64,000 nucleotides of DNA from Chryseobacterium sp. MA9 (GTDB taxonomy: Bacteria > Bacteroidota > Bacteroidia > Flavobacteriales > Weeksellaceae): contig NZ_CP075170.1 of NCBI RefSeq assembly GCF_024399315.1, positions 4,278,001 to 4,342,000 of the forward strand. Direction: 5' to 3'. The notes below the pieces were generated by a model. The model was not told the origin of the DNA, searched no databases, and worked only from the letters and a program-made list of their open reading frames with translations. Each line of letters begins with the position of its first letter. Within the stretch, counting starts at the first letter, position 1. The position numbers were made by a program, and so were the translations under genes. Of this stretch, positions 26,031-35,496 are shown piece by piece.

Positions 26031-26054
26031 AACCTGAGTATTTTTACTCAGGTT
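26031..26054 (+). terminator. Terminator of gldKLMN
   Basis: AACCTGAGTA, loop TTTT, TACTCAGGTT and seven T. It ends only 8 bp before the ATG of the next gene, so that gene has no room for a leader of its own. Confidence 0.9.
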
Positions 26055-26062
26055 TTTTTATT

Positions 26063-27097
26063 ATGAGAAATGTAGATTATATTATTGTAGGAGACGGATA
26101 TGCAGGGCTTTTCCTGGCTCATCAACTAATTATGAACAATAAGTCGTTTGTGATTTTTTCTGAAGGAAGAAAAAGTGCTTCACAGATTTCGGCCGGAATT
26201 ATTAATCCTGTTGTTCTTAAAAAGTTTACCACATTCTGGAAAGCACAGGAACAAATAGACTTTCTTAAAGAGAGTCTTAAAGAAATAGAATCTTATACCG
26301 GAGAAAATTATCTTATCAATGCTCCCATTCATAGAATTTTTCATGATGAGAATGAACAGAATCTTTGGTTAAAGAAATCAGGAAATGAAGAATTATTGGC
26401 TTTTCTTGATAAAAATTTTGATCATTTAAATGGGGTAAAAAACGATTTTCAGACCGGAAAGGTGAATCAGTCTGCAAGACTCAATGTTAATAGGTTTTTT
26501 AGTGGTTTATTCAATTATTTGGAAAAAAACGATCATTTAGTAAAAGAAAGATTCGATTATGCCAAATTGAACCCTTCGGAATCGGTTTATAAAGATTTTT
26601 ATTTCAAAAATATTATTTTCTGCGAAGGAATGGGAGTGAAAGATAATCCTTACTTTTCAGAAATTGCAGTAGTTCCCAACAAAGGACATCATATAAAAGT
26701 AAAACTTTCCCAACCAATTCCGGAGAATATCACCATTAAAAAGAAACATTTTTTATTTCCAACCGGAAACGGACTTTATTTTTATGGTGGAACTTACGAC
26801 AGGGATCAGCTTCATCACCATATTGATGAATCAGCGGTCACTCAACTGGTCAATGGGCTTTCTGAATTTTATCCCTATGATTTTGAAGTCGAGGAAGTAC
26901 ATTTTGGCTTTCGTCCTACTGTAAAAGACAGAAGGCCAATCATCGGAAGACATGAAACGTGGGGCACTTTGTATGTTTTTAATGGAATGGGGGCCCGGGG
27001 TATTCTGAATGGATGTTATTTCTCACGCGATTTATTCCGTTTCATTGAAAACGATATCCCTTTGCATGAAGAAGTGTCATCAAAAAGGTTTCAATAG
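26063..27097 (+). CDS. FAD-dependent oxidoreductase (DAO family)
   Basis: 344 aa. The N-terminal dinucleotide motif is DYIIVGDGYAGLFLAHQL, followed by the ISAGIINPVVLKKFT segment of D-amino-acid-oxidase-like proteins and a C-terminal FGFRPTVKDRRPIIG with GARGILNG, which binds FAD. Flavobacteriia proteins of this kind are often annotated as glycine/sarcosine oxidase-like; the substrate cannot be read. The start is placed at 26063, directly behind the T run of a terminator, so expression needs readthrough or a promoter inside the hairpin region. Confidence 0.88.
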   Translation: MRNVDYIIVGDGYAGLFLAHQLIMNNKSFVIFSEGRKSASQISAGIINPVVLKKFTTFWKAQEQIDFLKESLKEIESYTGENYLINAPIHRIFHDENEQNLWLKKSGNEELLAFLDKNFDHLNGVKNDFQTGKVNQSARLNVNRFFSGLFNYLEKNDHLVKERFDYAKLNPSESVYKDFYFKNIIFCEGMGVKDNPYFSEIAVVPNKGHHIKVKLSQPIPENITIKKKHFLFPTGNGLYFYGGTYDRDQLHHHIDESAVTQLVNGLSEFYPYDFEVEEVHFGFRPTVKDRRPIIGRHETWGTLYVFNGMGARGILNGCYFSRDLFRFIENDIPLHEEVSSKRFQ

Positions 27098-27132
27098 TAT
27101 ATCTTAGTTAGAGATTCAAAACCACAAAACTT

Positions 27133-27393
27133 ATGGACGTAAATGTATTAGGTATCATTGCCGGTTTTCTTACTTCGGTTTCGATGATTCCGCAGCTTGT
27201 AAAGGTGATCAAAGAAAAGAATGTGGAAGATATTTCTCTGGTCATGCTTCTGGTTCTTATTTCGGGACTTTCGCTGTGGGTCTGGTACGGGATAAAAAAA
27301 GACGAACTGCCTATTATTTTATCCAATGGATTTGCCGTTCTGGTCAATATCAGCCTTCTTGTCTGTTATTTTATTTACAATAAAAAGAAATAA
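27133..27393 (+). CDS. SemiSWEET-type sugar transporter (PQ-loop)
   Basis: 86 aa with three transmembrane helices (about 5-23, 38-57, 64-82). The PQ motif is in SVSMIPQLVKVIK at the end of helix 1, and WVWYG ends helix 2. SemiSWEETs dimerise to form a small sugar uniporter. It follows the FAD gene after 35 bp and may share its transcript. A terminator follows 14 bp after the stop. Confidence 0.92.
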   Translation: MDVNVLGIIAGFLTSVSMIPQLVKVIKEKNVEDISLVMLLVLISGLSLWVWYGIKKDELPIILSNGFAVLVNISLLVCYFIYNKKK

Positions 27394-27407
27394 AATCTAA
27401 CACAAAA

Positions 27408-27435
27408 AAAGACGCCTCAGAAATGAAGCGTCTTT
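27408..27435 (+). terminator. Bidirectional terminator with GAAA loop
   Basis: AAAGACGCCTCA, loop GAAA, TGAAGCGTCTTT (one C-A mismatch) with A and T runs on both sides; it serves the SemiSWEET gene and the convergent META gene. Confidence 0.85.
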
Positions 27436-27460
27436 GTTTTTTTATTTAAGTGAAATACGA

Positions 27461-27895
27461 TTATTGAAGAACAAATTTAGCTAAAGGAGCCATTCTTGCT
27501 TTGTTTAAAGTAAGCGTATTTCCATTTACAGAGTAGTTATCTGCAGCAAGGACTGCTTTTGTAAACTGGTTTTCAATATCCAGATCTTCACAAGCCATCA
27601 TCGTAGACATTCCCTGATTGAATTTTATTCTCATGATTTCAGGTTTGATCTCGAAAGTTCCTCCAAATCCGTTACATCCGGCATGGCCTTCATATCTCAT
27701 TCCATCCATATTAAGTTTGAAATGAGGATTGTTTTTAGGGTTTTTAAGATCAATCGGTTTCCCGTTAAGCTCTGTTAGTTTCCATGTTTTTCCAGTAATA
27801 TCATTAGTCGCTTTCTGTGCGTTTTGTGTTTTACATGAAACAACAAGAAATGTTGCGATAACAAGTGCCGATAAATAATAATATAAACTTTTCAT
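27461..27895 (-). CDS. META-domain lipoprotein (HslJ-like)
   Basis: 144 aa. Lipoprotein signal ends VVSC (Cys21). The META domain is clear: GKTWKLTELNGKPI, then HAGCNGFGGTFEI and ACEDLDIENQFTKAVLAADNYSV, ending in LAKFVLQ. HslJ-like proteins are linked to heat and novobiocin tolerance in E. coli; function here is unknown. It follows the MliC-like gene after 36 bp on the same strand, which suggests an operon of two envelope lipoproteins. Confidence 0.88.
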   Translation of the reverse strand: MKSLYYYLSALVIATFLVVSCKTQNAQKATNDITGKTWKLTELNGKPIDLKNPKNNPHFKLNMDGMRYEGHAGCNGFGGTFEIKPEIMRIKFNQGMSTMMACEDLDIENQFTKAVLAADNYSVNGNTLTLNKARMAPLAKFVLQ

Positions 27896-27931
27896 AATGC
27901 TTATTTTTTTAGTTGAATGCTATTCCTTATG

Positions 27932-28324
27932 CTAATACGATGCCATTTTTGCCGGTCCAGACTCTTTTTTTGCCTGTTTAAGATGGAACAGTACCATGTC
28001 TACATTCTTTTTAAGGAAAGTTATATTCCCCTTAATATCAGAATATTGATACTCTTCATTGGAGGCCGTATACTCAGGTAAGGCATCACTTTTTTTAAGG
28101 TCAAAAGTTTTACCGTTTAAATGTATTGTTGCGGTATTTTTAGTGTTGTTGATGGTTACTTCTATCTTTTCTCCATAGCTGTCAACATACACATCTTTGA
28201 AAATTTCGTCTGTGTTTTCGGGGGTAGCAGCGGTAATGGTTTCAGCTTCTTTTCCGGGATGTTTACACGCTGTTAGGGAAAGAATAGTCAATCCCAAAAG
28301 GATTGGTGTTAATAATTTTTTCAT
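27932..28324 (-). CDS. Small lipoprotein, MliC-like (weak)
   Basis: 130 aa. Lipoprotein signal ends LTAC (Cys20). The mature part is a small beta protein: DSYGEKIEVTINNTKNTATIHLNGKTF, then EYQYSDIKGNITFLKKNVDMVLFH, which fits the strand pattern of MliC lysozyme inhibitors, although the conserved Ser and Cys of that family are not clear. Its Met-Ala-Ser tail is short. Paired with the META lipoprotein downstream. Confidence 0.65.
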   Translation of the reverse strand: MKKLLTPILLGLTILSLTACKHPGKEAETITAATPENTDEIFKDVYVDSYGEKIEVTINNTKNTATIHLNGKTFDLKKSDALPEYTASNEEYQYSDIKGNITFLKKNVDMVLFHLKQAKKESGPAKMASY

Positions 28325-28942
28325 AGTGATAAGTGATTTTAAAGTGTTTCATGAATTATGATATTAATACTATATAAATTTACAAATATTTTTAATAAAT
28401 ATATGTTAATTTTACATAAAGTAACAGTAATTTTAAATTTGCGCTATTTTAACTCACTGTTTTTTGAAACATTATTCACAAAACTGAAAGTAATAATTAT
28501 TGTAGAAAAGTAGGGATAATGGTTGTTAACGCTGGATTTTTAAGCATCTTATTTTCAATAGCATAAAGTGCTTTTTTTTCATTTCTCATTTGTTGTGTAA
28601 ATTTTCGGCAAAAATAATTCAAAAAGAAGAGAGTAACAATAAGTAAATGTTAATAATTCTAATTTATGATAAAGTTTAGGTTAGAGTATAGAAATTTTCA
28701 AAATAGAGTATCAAGTCACTTAAATGTTCAAAAACGCAACAACTTTAAAATTAAAATTTCCTTAAATCAACAAAAATGGCTTAATTTTTGAAAATTGAAA
28801 CCTGCACAGATGAGATATCAGGATTGCCCGAATTATGCTTGAATAAAAGAGAAATTTAATATTTATTACCTTTTCACATTCAGGTATTTTAAAGAAGAGT
28901 TAAATTTTGTTAATCCATGATGATAATATCATAATCTGGGTG
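28325..28942. other. Long AT-rich intergenic region, possible small RNA
   Basis: About 620 bp without a credible gene. It contains a + strand TAAATTTG box (28434-28441) and, 120 bp further, a short AGCA/TGCT hairpin followed by eight T (28560-28580), which together could frame a ~130-nt transcript. No -33 element is visible. Confidence 0.35.
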
Positions 28943-28950
28943 TACATTTG
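28943..28950 (+). promoter_or_regulatory. TAnnTTTG promoter box for the 28961 gene
   Basis: TACATTTG, 10 nt before the ATG at 28961, so the mRNA leader would be a few bases at most. It supports 28961 over the ATG at 28907. Confidence 0.5.
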
Positions 28951-28960
28951 CAACTTCAAA

Positions 28961-29347
28961 ATGAGAAACTTTATAGTATACTTTTTAACCGGTCTTTTTC
29001 TGCTCTTTGTAGTAGAAAGCAGACTCAACGTTAAAACTCTTCGAAATGACTATTCAGGTCATGTTTCTCATCATCTGCCGAAAAGAGCCAACCGTCTTAA
29101 TCAGACTTTTGAAAAACTCTCCGTTCAGCAGATGGCCGATACCGTAGACAATTCCACATTAGAACTTGCTGAAAATGATTTCCAGCTGTCTGATGTATGG
29201 CAGGCTATTGTTGTTTTTGCAGGAGTTTTCAGCCTGGTTTATATTTTTGGATTAAAAAGCCATAAAAGGTTTAGACCTGATATTCATGGCTTTATTCTTG
29301 GCTTTGCCACCAAAAGATTTATTCTTATCCGTTCCATTAGAATTTAA
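28961..29347 (+). CDS. Hypothetical membrane protein
   Basis: 128 aa from the ATG at 28961 (MRNFIVYFLTGLFLL...). An N-terminal hydrophobic helix (about 3-17) serves as signal or anchor; a second one lies at about 84-100 (AIVVFAGVFSLVYIFG). The stretch between is polar and periplasmic, the C-terminus basic (RFILIRSIRI). I do not recognise it. It precedes the RND operon by 145 bp and may not belong to it. The 18 extra residues of a start at 28907 lie across the promoter box. Confidence 0.65.
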   Translation: MRNFIVYFLTGLFLLFVVESRLNVKTLRNDYSGHVSHHLPKRANRLNQTFEKLSVQQMADTVDNSTLELAENDFQLSDVWQAIVVFAGVFSLVYIFGLKSHKRFRPDIHGFILGFATKRFILIRSIRI

Positions 29348-29491
29348 AATTTCATCGATCTATTCATTTTCTGCCTGATTCCGGGTAGAAAACTTTGCGT
29401 TGTGTATGCTGGTAATCATCACATCGTAACCTCTTTTATTACCGTTTTTATTTCTATCAAAACATTAACGATTTATATAAACTCTAGAATT

Positions 29492-30577
29492 ATGATAAAG
29501 AGAGTTGCTTCGGGAATTGCGCTGAGTGCCCTTCTATTGGCGGTTGGCTGCAATAAGAAAAAAGAAGAAAAAGAAGAAGTTACCGTATATCCGGTTACAT
29601 CTCCTGTAGTAATGGACACTGTAATCAACAAAGAATACGTAGCCCAGATTCAATCTGTAAAAAACATTGAAGTAAGGGCTCAGGAAAAAGGTTTCCTGGA
29701 AAAAATCTTTGTAGATGAAGGACAATACGTACAGGCAGGACAGACATTGTTCCGAATTATGCCTAAACTGTATCAGGCAGAACTGTTAAAAGCAAAAGCA
29801 GAGGTAGAACAGGCTTCTATCGAACTGAAAAATGCAAGTACATTAGCAGGAAACAATATTGTTTCTAAAAATGAAAAAGCAATGGCAAAAGCCAAGCTGG
29901 ATGCTGCTAATGCTGAAATGAAACTGGCTCAGATCCATCTTTCATTTACTGATATCAAAGCACCGTTCTCAGGTGTTATCAACAGAATTCCTTTGAAACT
30001 GGGAAGTCTTGTAGATGAAGGTGATTTGCTGACTTCATTGTCAGATAACACAAGTATCTATACTTATTTTAACGTTTCAGAACCGGAATATTTAAGTTAT
30101 CAGACTCACGCTGCAGATAGAGGAAGCAATCAGGTATCCCTGATCACAGCGAACGGAGAAACCTATTCGCAGAAAGGTGAAATCCAAACCATAGAAGGAG
30201 AATTTGATAACGAAACAGGGAATATTGCCTTCCGTGCCAAGTTCCCAAATCCTGATAAGCTTTTGAGAAATGGAGAAACAGGGAAAATACAGATGTCAAT
30301 GCCTGTTCATAATGCATTAATTATTCCTCAGAAAGCTACTTATGAAATTCAGGATCAGAAATACGTATTTGTCGTTGATAAAAACGGAGTAACGAAATCC
30401 CGAAATATCAAAATAGCTTATGAACTTCCGGATCTTTATGTAGTAGGTTCAGGAATATCGAAAGGAGATCAGATCCTTTTGGAAGGAGTTCAGAAAGTGA
30501 AGGATGATCAAAAGGTGAAAACAAAATTCCAGGATCCTAAGAAAGTTCTTCAATCATTGAAATTAAAAGCAGAGTAG
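29492..30577 (+). CDS. RND efflux periplasmic adaptor (membrane fusion protein)
   Basis: 361 aa from the ATG at 29492, which places a lipoprotein signal (GIALSALLLAVGC, Cys19) at the N-terminus; an ATG at 29402 adds 30 residues without a signal. The MFP pattern is seen: barrel-sandwich strands (VKNIEVRAQEKGFLEKIFVDEGQYVQAGQTLFRI), helical hairpin (AKAEVEQASIELKNA...), second half-motif (DIKAPFSGVINRIPLKLGSLVDEGDLL), then beta-barrel domains. It bridges the pump and the outer-membrane channel encoded next. Confidence 0.95.
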   Translation: MIKRVASGIALSALLLAVGCNKKKEEKEEVTVYPVTSPVVMDTVINKEYVAQIQSVKNIEVRAQEKGFLEKIFVDEGQYVQAGQTLFRIMPKLYQAELLKAKAEVEQASIELKNASTLAGNNIVSKNEKAMAKAKLDAANAEMKLAQIHLSFTDIKAPFSGVINRIPLKLGSLVDEGDLLTSLSDNTSIYTYFNVSEPEYLSYQTHAADRGSNQVSLITANGETYSQKGEIQTIEGEFDNETGNIAFRAKFPNPDKLLRNGETGKIQMSMPVHNALIIPQKATYEIQDQKYVFVVDKNGVTKSRNIKIAYELPDLYVVGSGISKGDQILLEGVQKVKDDQKVKTKFQDPKKVLQSLKLKAE

Positions 30578-30598
30578 TGGTCTCTAAAATGAAGTAGT

Positions 30599-33500
30599 AT
30601 GTTTAAGAAATTCATTCGCAGACCAGTTCTGTCTATAGTAATCTCATTGATTATTGTATTTTTAGGGATTTTGTCACTGGTAAAACTTCCCGTGACTCAG
30701 TTCCCATCCATTTCTCCGCCTAAAGTAAATATTACCGCAGAATATCCCGGAGCTAACAACGAACTGTTGATTAAATCTGTAGTTATTCCTTTAGAAAGAG
30801 GATTAAACGGAGTTCCGGGTATGAAATATATGACCTCGGATGCCGGAAATGATGGGGAAGCTTCCATTCAGATCGTATTTGATCTGGGAACAGATCCCAA
30901 CGTAGCTGCAGTAAACGTTCAGAACCGTGTATCTTCAGTAGTGAATAAACTGCCGCCTCTCGTAGTACGTGAAGGGGTAAAGATCACTCGTGAGGAGCCT
31001 AACATGTTGATGTATATTAACTTGTACAGTGATGATCCTAAAGCTGACCAGAAATTCCTTTTCAACTATGCAGATATCAACGTAATGTCTGAATTGAGAA
31101 GGGTAAGCGGTGTTGGTTTTGCCGATATCCTGGGAACCCGTGAATATGCAATGCGTATCTGGCTTAAACCGGATAGATTAACAGCTTATAATATTTCAGC
31201 TGATGAAGTAATGGAATCTCTGAATGAGCAGAGTTTGGAGGCTTCTCCGGGTAAAACAGGAGAAAGTTCAGGAAAACGCTCTCAGTCATTTGAATATGTA
31301 TTAAAATATCCGGGTCGTTTCAACAATGAAAAAGATTATGGAAACATTATCCTAAAAGCAAAACCGGATGGTGAATCTGTAAGACTGAAGGATGTTGCAG
31401 ACATAGAATTCGGAAGTTCCATGTATGATATTTATTCTACATTAAATGGAAAGCCTTCTGCGGCAATTACGGTAAAACAATCCTATGGATCTAATGCAAG
31501 CGACGTTATCAAAAACGTAAAAGCATTGATGAAGGATCTTGAAAAAAATAACTTCCCTAAAGGAATGCATTACGACATCAGTTATGACGTTTCCAGATTC
31601 CTGGATGCCTCTATGGAGAAAGTAATTCATACCTTGTTTGAAGCTTTTATTTTGGTTGCTATTGTGGTATTTCTATTTCTTGGAGACTGGCGTTCAACCT
31701 TGATTCCGGCACTAGCTGTTCCGGTTTCATTAGTAGGAACATTTGCGGTGATGTCCGCATTTGGAATTACCCTGAATATGATTTCGCTCTTTGCCCTGGT
31801 AATGGCGATCGGGGTTGTAGTAGATGATGCGATTGTAGTAATTGAAGCTGTACACGCTAAGATGGAAGAAAAACATCTTTCCCCATTGAAGGCAACAGAA
31901 GAGGCAATGCATGAGATCAGTGGAGCAATTATCGCAATTACATTGGTAATGGCATCCGTATTTATTCCGATTGCATTTATGTCCGGACCTGTAGGAGTAT
32001 TTTACCGTCAGTTCTCTATTACAATGGCTTCGTCTATTATCTTGTCTGGAGTTGTGGCACTTACTTTAACACCTGCATTATGTGCATTGATCTTAAGAAA
32101 TAACCACGGAAAACCTAAAAAGAAGACTCCGGTTACGATTTTCCTTGATAAATTCAATAATATCTTTACAAAAGGAGCAGGGAAATATGAGAAGATGCTG
32201 AATAAAACAGTGACGAAGAAAACAATCACATTGCCGTTACTTTTAGCATTTTGTGCCTGTACATTTTTCCTGAGTAATTCTTTGCCATCAGGATTTATTC
32301 CGGCTGAAGATCAGGGGATGATCTATGCCATTATCCAGACTCCTCCAGGATCTACATTAGAAAGAACTAATCAGATTGCTAAAGAACTTTTAAGAGAATC
32401 TGAAGATATTGACGGCGTGCAGTCTGTTTCATCCCTGGCAGGATATGAGATTTTGACAGAAGGTACCGGATCCAACTCAGGAACCTGTCTGATCAACCTT
32501 AAAAGTTGGGAAGAACGTAAAGAATCTGCCACGGAGATCATAGAAAAACTGGAAGAAAAAGCTAAAAATATTCCGGGAGCCAATATAGAATTCTTCCAAC
32601 CACCTTCCGTTCCTGGATATGGAGCTGCCGGAGGATTTGAACTTCGTCTGCTGGATAAAGCGGGAAGTGGAGACTATCATAAAATGGAGCAGGTAAGTAA
32701 TGACTTTGTGAAAGAGCTTAAGAAGCGTCCGGAACTGGGATCGGCATTTACATTCTATTCCGCGAGTTTTCCACAATATATGCTTAAGATTGACAATGAT
32801 CTTGCAGAACAAAAAGGAGTAACCATTGAAAAAGCGATGGACAACTTATCTACACTGATCGGGTCCAATTATGAGACGAGTTTCATCCGTTTTGACAGAC
32901 CTTATAAGGTAATTGTTCAGGCAGGGCCTCAATACCGTGCTTTACCAACGGATCTGTTGAAACTGTATGTTAAAAATGATAAAGATCAAATGGTTCCTTA
33001 CTCAGACTTCATGAGATTGGAAAAGGTATATGGACTGTCTGAGATCACAAGACACAATATGTATAACTCTGCAGAGGTGAGTGGAACTCCGGCAGCTGGA
33101 TATAGTAGTGGACAGGCGATTAAGGCTATTCAGGAAGTTGCAGATAAAACACTTCCAAGAGGTTTTGGTATTGACTGGGCGGGTATTTCCAAAGACGAAG
33201 TAAGCCGTGGAAATGAAGCGGTATTTATCTTTCTGGTATGTTTAGGATTCGTTTATCTGATTCTTTCTGCACAATATGAGAGCTTCATCCTTCCGCTTCC
33301 GGTAATTTTATCCCTTCCGGTAGGTATTTTCGGAGCATTTTTATGCTTAAAGCTTTTAGGATTGGAAAACAACATTTATGCACAGGTGGCCATGGTCATG
33401 CTCATCGGACTCTTAGGTAAAAATGCGGTGTTGATTGTCGAGTTTGCCGTACAGAAAAAAGCAGAAGAAGGAATTCCTGTAGCAAAAGCAGCTATTGAAG

Positions 33501-33790
33501 GAGCAGCAATCCGTTTCCGTCCGATTCTAATGACATCGTTTGCATTCATTGCGGGATTGATTCCATTGGTAATCGCCACAGGGCCGGGAGCAATCGGTAA
33601 CAGGACAATTGGTACTGCTGCGGCAGGAGGGATGTTGATCGGAACCATTTTCGGATTGATGATTATCCCTGGATTGTATTACATCTTCGGAACGATTGCA
33701 GACAAGTCCAGACTGGCAAAATATGAAGAAGAGAATCCTTTAACAGAACAAACTGAACCTTACGAACATGATGGAAAATTTGAAGACTAA
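30599..33790 (+). CDS. RND efflux pump, HAE-1 (AcrB-type) inner-membrane subunit
   Basis: 1063 aa, 12 transmembrane helices expected. N-terminus MFKKFIRRPVLSIVISLIIV; the proton-relay Asp pair in TM4 is D409-D410 (GVVVDDAIVVIEAV), and LLGKNAVLIVEFA carries the Lys of TM10. Drug-binding and docking domains lie between. HAE-1 pumps expel drugs, dyes and detergents. It starts 21 bp after the adaptor gene and its end overlaps the channel gene by 23 bp. Confidence 0.97.
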   Translation: MFKKFIRRPVLSIVISLIIVFLGILSLVKLPVTQFPSISPPKVNITAEYPGANNELLIKSVVIPLERGLNGVPGMKYMTSDAGNDGEASIQIVFDLGTDPNVAAVNVQNRVSSVVNKLPPLVVREGVKITREEPNMLMYINLYSDDPKADQKFLFNYADINVMSELRRVSGVGFADILGTREYAMRIWLKPDRLTAYNISADEVMESLNEQSLEASPGKTGESSGKRSQSFEYVLKYPGRFNNEKDYGNIILKAKPDGESVRLKDVADIEFGSSMYDIYSTLNGKPSAAITVKQSYGSNASDVIKNVKALMKDLEKNNFPKGMHYDISYDVSRFLDASMEKVIHTLFEAFILVAIVVFLFLGDWRSTLIPALAVPVSLVGTFAVMSAFGITLNMISLFALVMAIGVVVDDAIVVIEAVHAKMEEKHLSPLKATEEAMHEISGAIIAITLVMASVFIPIAFMSGPVGVFYRQFSITMASSIILSGVVALTLTPALCALILRNNHGKPKKKTPVTIFLDKFNNIFTKGAGKYEKMLNKTVTKKTITLPLLLAFCACTFFLSNSLPSGFIPAEDQGMIYAIIQTPPGSTLERTNQIAKELLRESEDIDGVQSVSSLAGYEILTEGTGSNSGTCLINLKSWEERKESATEIIEKLEEKAKNIPGANIEFFQPPSVPGYGAAGGFELRLLDKAGSGDYHKMEQVSNDFVKELKKRPELGSAFTFYSASFPQYMLKIDNDLAEQKGVTIEKAMDNLSTLIGSNYETSFIRFDRPYKVIVQAGPQYRALPTDLLKLYVKNDKDQMVPYSDFMRLEKVYGLSEITRHNMYNSAEVSGTPAAGYSSGQAIKAIQEVADKTLPRGFGIDWAGISKDEVSRGNEAVFIFLVCLGFVYLILSAQYESFILPLPVILSLPVGIFGAFLCLKLLGLENNIYAQVAMVMLIGLLGKNAVLIVEFAVQKKAEEGIPVAKAAIEGAAIRFRPILMTSFAFIAGLIPLVIATGPGAIGNRTIGTAAAGGMLIGTIFGLMIIPGLYYIFGTIADKSRLAKYEEENPLTEQTEPYEHDGKFED

Positions 33791-35219
33791 AAATATAATC
33801 ACAGCCATTGCCTTATCGCTTGTACTCGCAAGCTGTAAGGCGCCGATGGCGACTGTCATAAAAGACGAGGTAAAAGAAAATATTCCTCAGAACTTTAATC
33901 AGGAAGAGCAGCAGGATGCCAATAACAATAGCGGAACAACTCCATGGAGACAGTTCTTTACGGATCCAAACCTGGTAACGCTGATTGAAACTGCTTTAAA
34001 AAATAATCAGGAACTATTAATTACCCTTCAGGAGATTGAAATTGCGAAAAGTGGTGTTTTAGCTAAAAAAGGAAGACTTACACCAACTGTTTCAGCAGGA
34101 ATAGGAGCCGGACTAAAAAAAGCAGGACGTTATACCAGTGAAGGGGCTGGAGATGCTACTACAGAAATAGAGCCTGGAAAAGAAATGCCGGATCCACTTG
34201 GGAATTTTGAAGCAGGATTAAATGCAAGCTGGGAAATTGATATCTGGAAAAAACTCAGAACCGAAAAGGAATCTGCAGTTGCCCATTATCTTTCTACCGT
34301 AGAAGGCAAAAACTTTGTCCTGTCTAATCTTATTGAAGAAGTTGCTGATAATTATTATGAATTGCTGGCTCTTGATAATCAGTTGGATATCATACAGCAG
34401 TATATCAAGCTTCAGCAAAGAGCATTGGAAATTTCCAAAATTCAGAAAGAAGCTGCAGCTGCAACGGAACTGGCAGTGAAGAAATTTGAAGCAGAATTGG
34501 CGAAATCTAAGGCTGCAGAATATACAATCCGCCAGCAGATCACTGAGAAAGAAAACGGAATCAATGCGCTGTTGGGAAGATATCCACAGCCCATCGTGAG
34601 AACAAAGGAAAACTTTATGTCTACGATTCCTCCAACAGTGTATACAGGAATTCCATCTCAGCTACTGGCAAACCGTCCTGATATCAAGCAGGCAGAACTG
34701 GAATTAAAAGCTTCAAAGCTGGATGTAGAAGCAGCCAGAAAAGAGTTTTATCCCTCTCTGGAAATTTCTGCTACATTAGGACTGGAAGCTTTCAAACCTT
34801 CCTATCTTGTTAAATTACCTGAATCAATTGCTTACAATCTTGCAGGCGAATTAGCGGGACCACTGATTAACAAAAGTGCGATAAAAGCTAATTTCCAGGC
34901 TGCAGATGCAAAACAGGTTCAAGCGTTGTACGAATATGATAAAACTATTTTGAACGCTTATCTGGATGTTGCCAATCTGATGTCGAAGGTTAAAAATATA
35001 GATCAGTATTATCAACTGAAATCTCAGGAAACTAAAGCCCTGGATCAGTCTATTGATATTGCCAACCAGTTATTCCGTAATTCCAGAGCAGATTATCTTG
35101 AAGTTCTTTTGAACCAGAGAGATGCTTTGGATGCTAAAATGGAACTTATTGAGGCAAAACAGAAACAGCTCAGCACAGTAGTTGACATCTATAAAAGTTT
35201 AGGTGGAGGCTGGAAATAA
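33768..35219 (+). CDS. RND outer-membrane factor lipoprotein (TolC/NodT type)
   Basis: 483 aa. Lipoprotein signal ends LASC (Cys23). The OEP domains repeat twice with the coiled-coil helices (QELLITLQEIEIAKSGVL..., VEGKNFVLSNLIEEVADNYYELLALDNQL; and LLANRPDIKQAELELKASKLDVEAARKEFYPSL, QSIDIANQLFRNSRADYLEVLLNQRDALDA). ATG at 33768 or 33771; either overlaps the pump gene, consistent with translational coupling. A terminator follows. The three genes form one drug-efflux operon; no adjacent regulator is visible. Confidence 0.95.
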   Translation: MMENLKTKNIITAIALSLVLASCKAPMATVIKDEVKENIPQNFNQEEQQDANNNSGTTPWRQFFTDPNLVTLIETALKNNQELLITLQEIEIAKSGVLAKKGRLTPTVSAGIGAGLKKAGRYTSEGAGDATTEIEPGKEMPDPLGNFEAGLNASWEIDIWKKLRTEKESAVAHYLSTVEGKNFVLSNLIEEVADNYYELLALDNQLDIIQQYIKLQQRALEISKIQKEAAAATELAVKKFEAELAKSKAAEYTIRQQITEKENGINALLGRYPQPIVRTKENFMSTIPPTVYTGIPSQLLANRPDIKQAELELKASKLDVEAARKEFYPSLEISATLGLEAFKPSYLVKLPESIAYNLAGELAGPLINKSAIKANFQAADAKQVQALYEYDKTILNAYLDVANLMSKVKNIDQYYQLKSQETKALDQSIDIANQLFRNSRADYLEVLLNQRDALDAKMELIEAKQKQLSTVVDIYKSLGGGWK

Positions 35220-35259
35220 AACATCATAATTCTATCAATAAACAGTTAATGTTTTTTGG

Positions 35260-35287
35260 AAGGGTCAATTCTTTTGAGTTGGCCCTT
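35260..35287 (+). terminator. Terminator of the RND operon
   Basis: AAGGGTCAATTC, loop TTTT, GAGTTGGCCCTT (one T-G pair) and a long T run. Confidence 0.85.
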
Positions 35288-35301
35288 TTTTATTTTTTAT
35301 A

Positions 35302-35316
35302 CGACAAGTTTTGTCG
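35302..35316. promoter_or_regulatory. Candidate operator dyad CGACAA-gtt-TTGTCG (copy 1)
   Basis: Perfect 6-bp arms with a 3-bp centre, about 180 bp upstream of the T9SS propeller gene. A 17-bp version with the same centre and one mismatch is at 47565, upstream of an unknown gene. Repeated use at two unrelated promoters suggests a binding site; the regulator is unknown. Confidence 0.4.
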
Positions 35317-35496
35317 CTGTACAAAGTTAATATTGCAACAGAATAAGATAAAACTAATATTATATAAAGGAGATTTAATAATAAATAGTATGATTTACAG
35401 CATACCACATTAAAATAATTTTCATGTCTTAAAAAGTGTTAAATTCGCGAAGTTTTAAGAAACTAATTACTAACTCAAAAAAACAACAACACGGGA

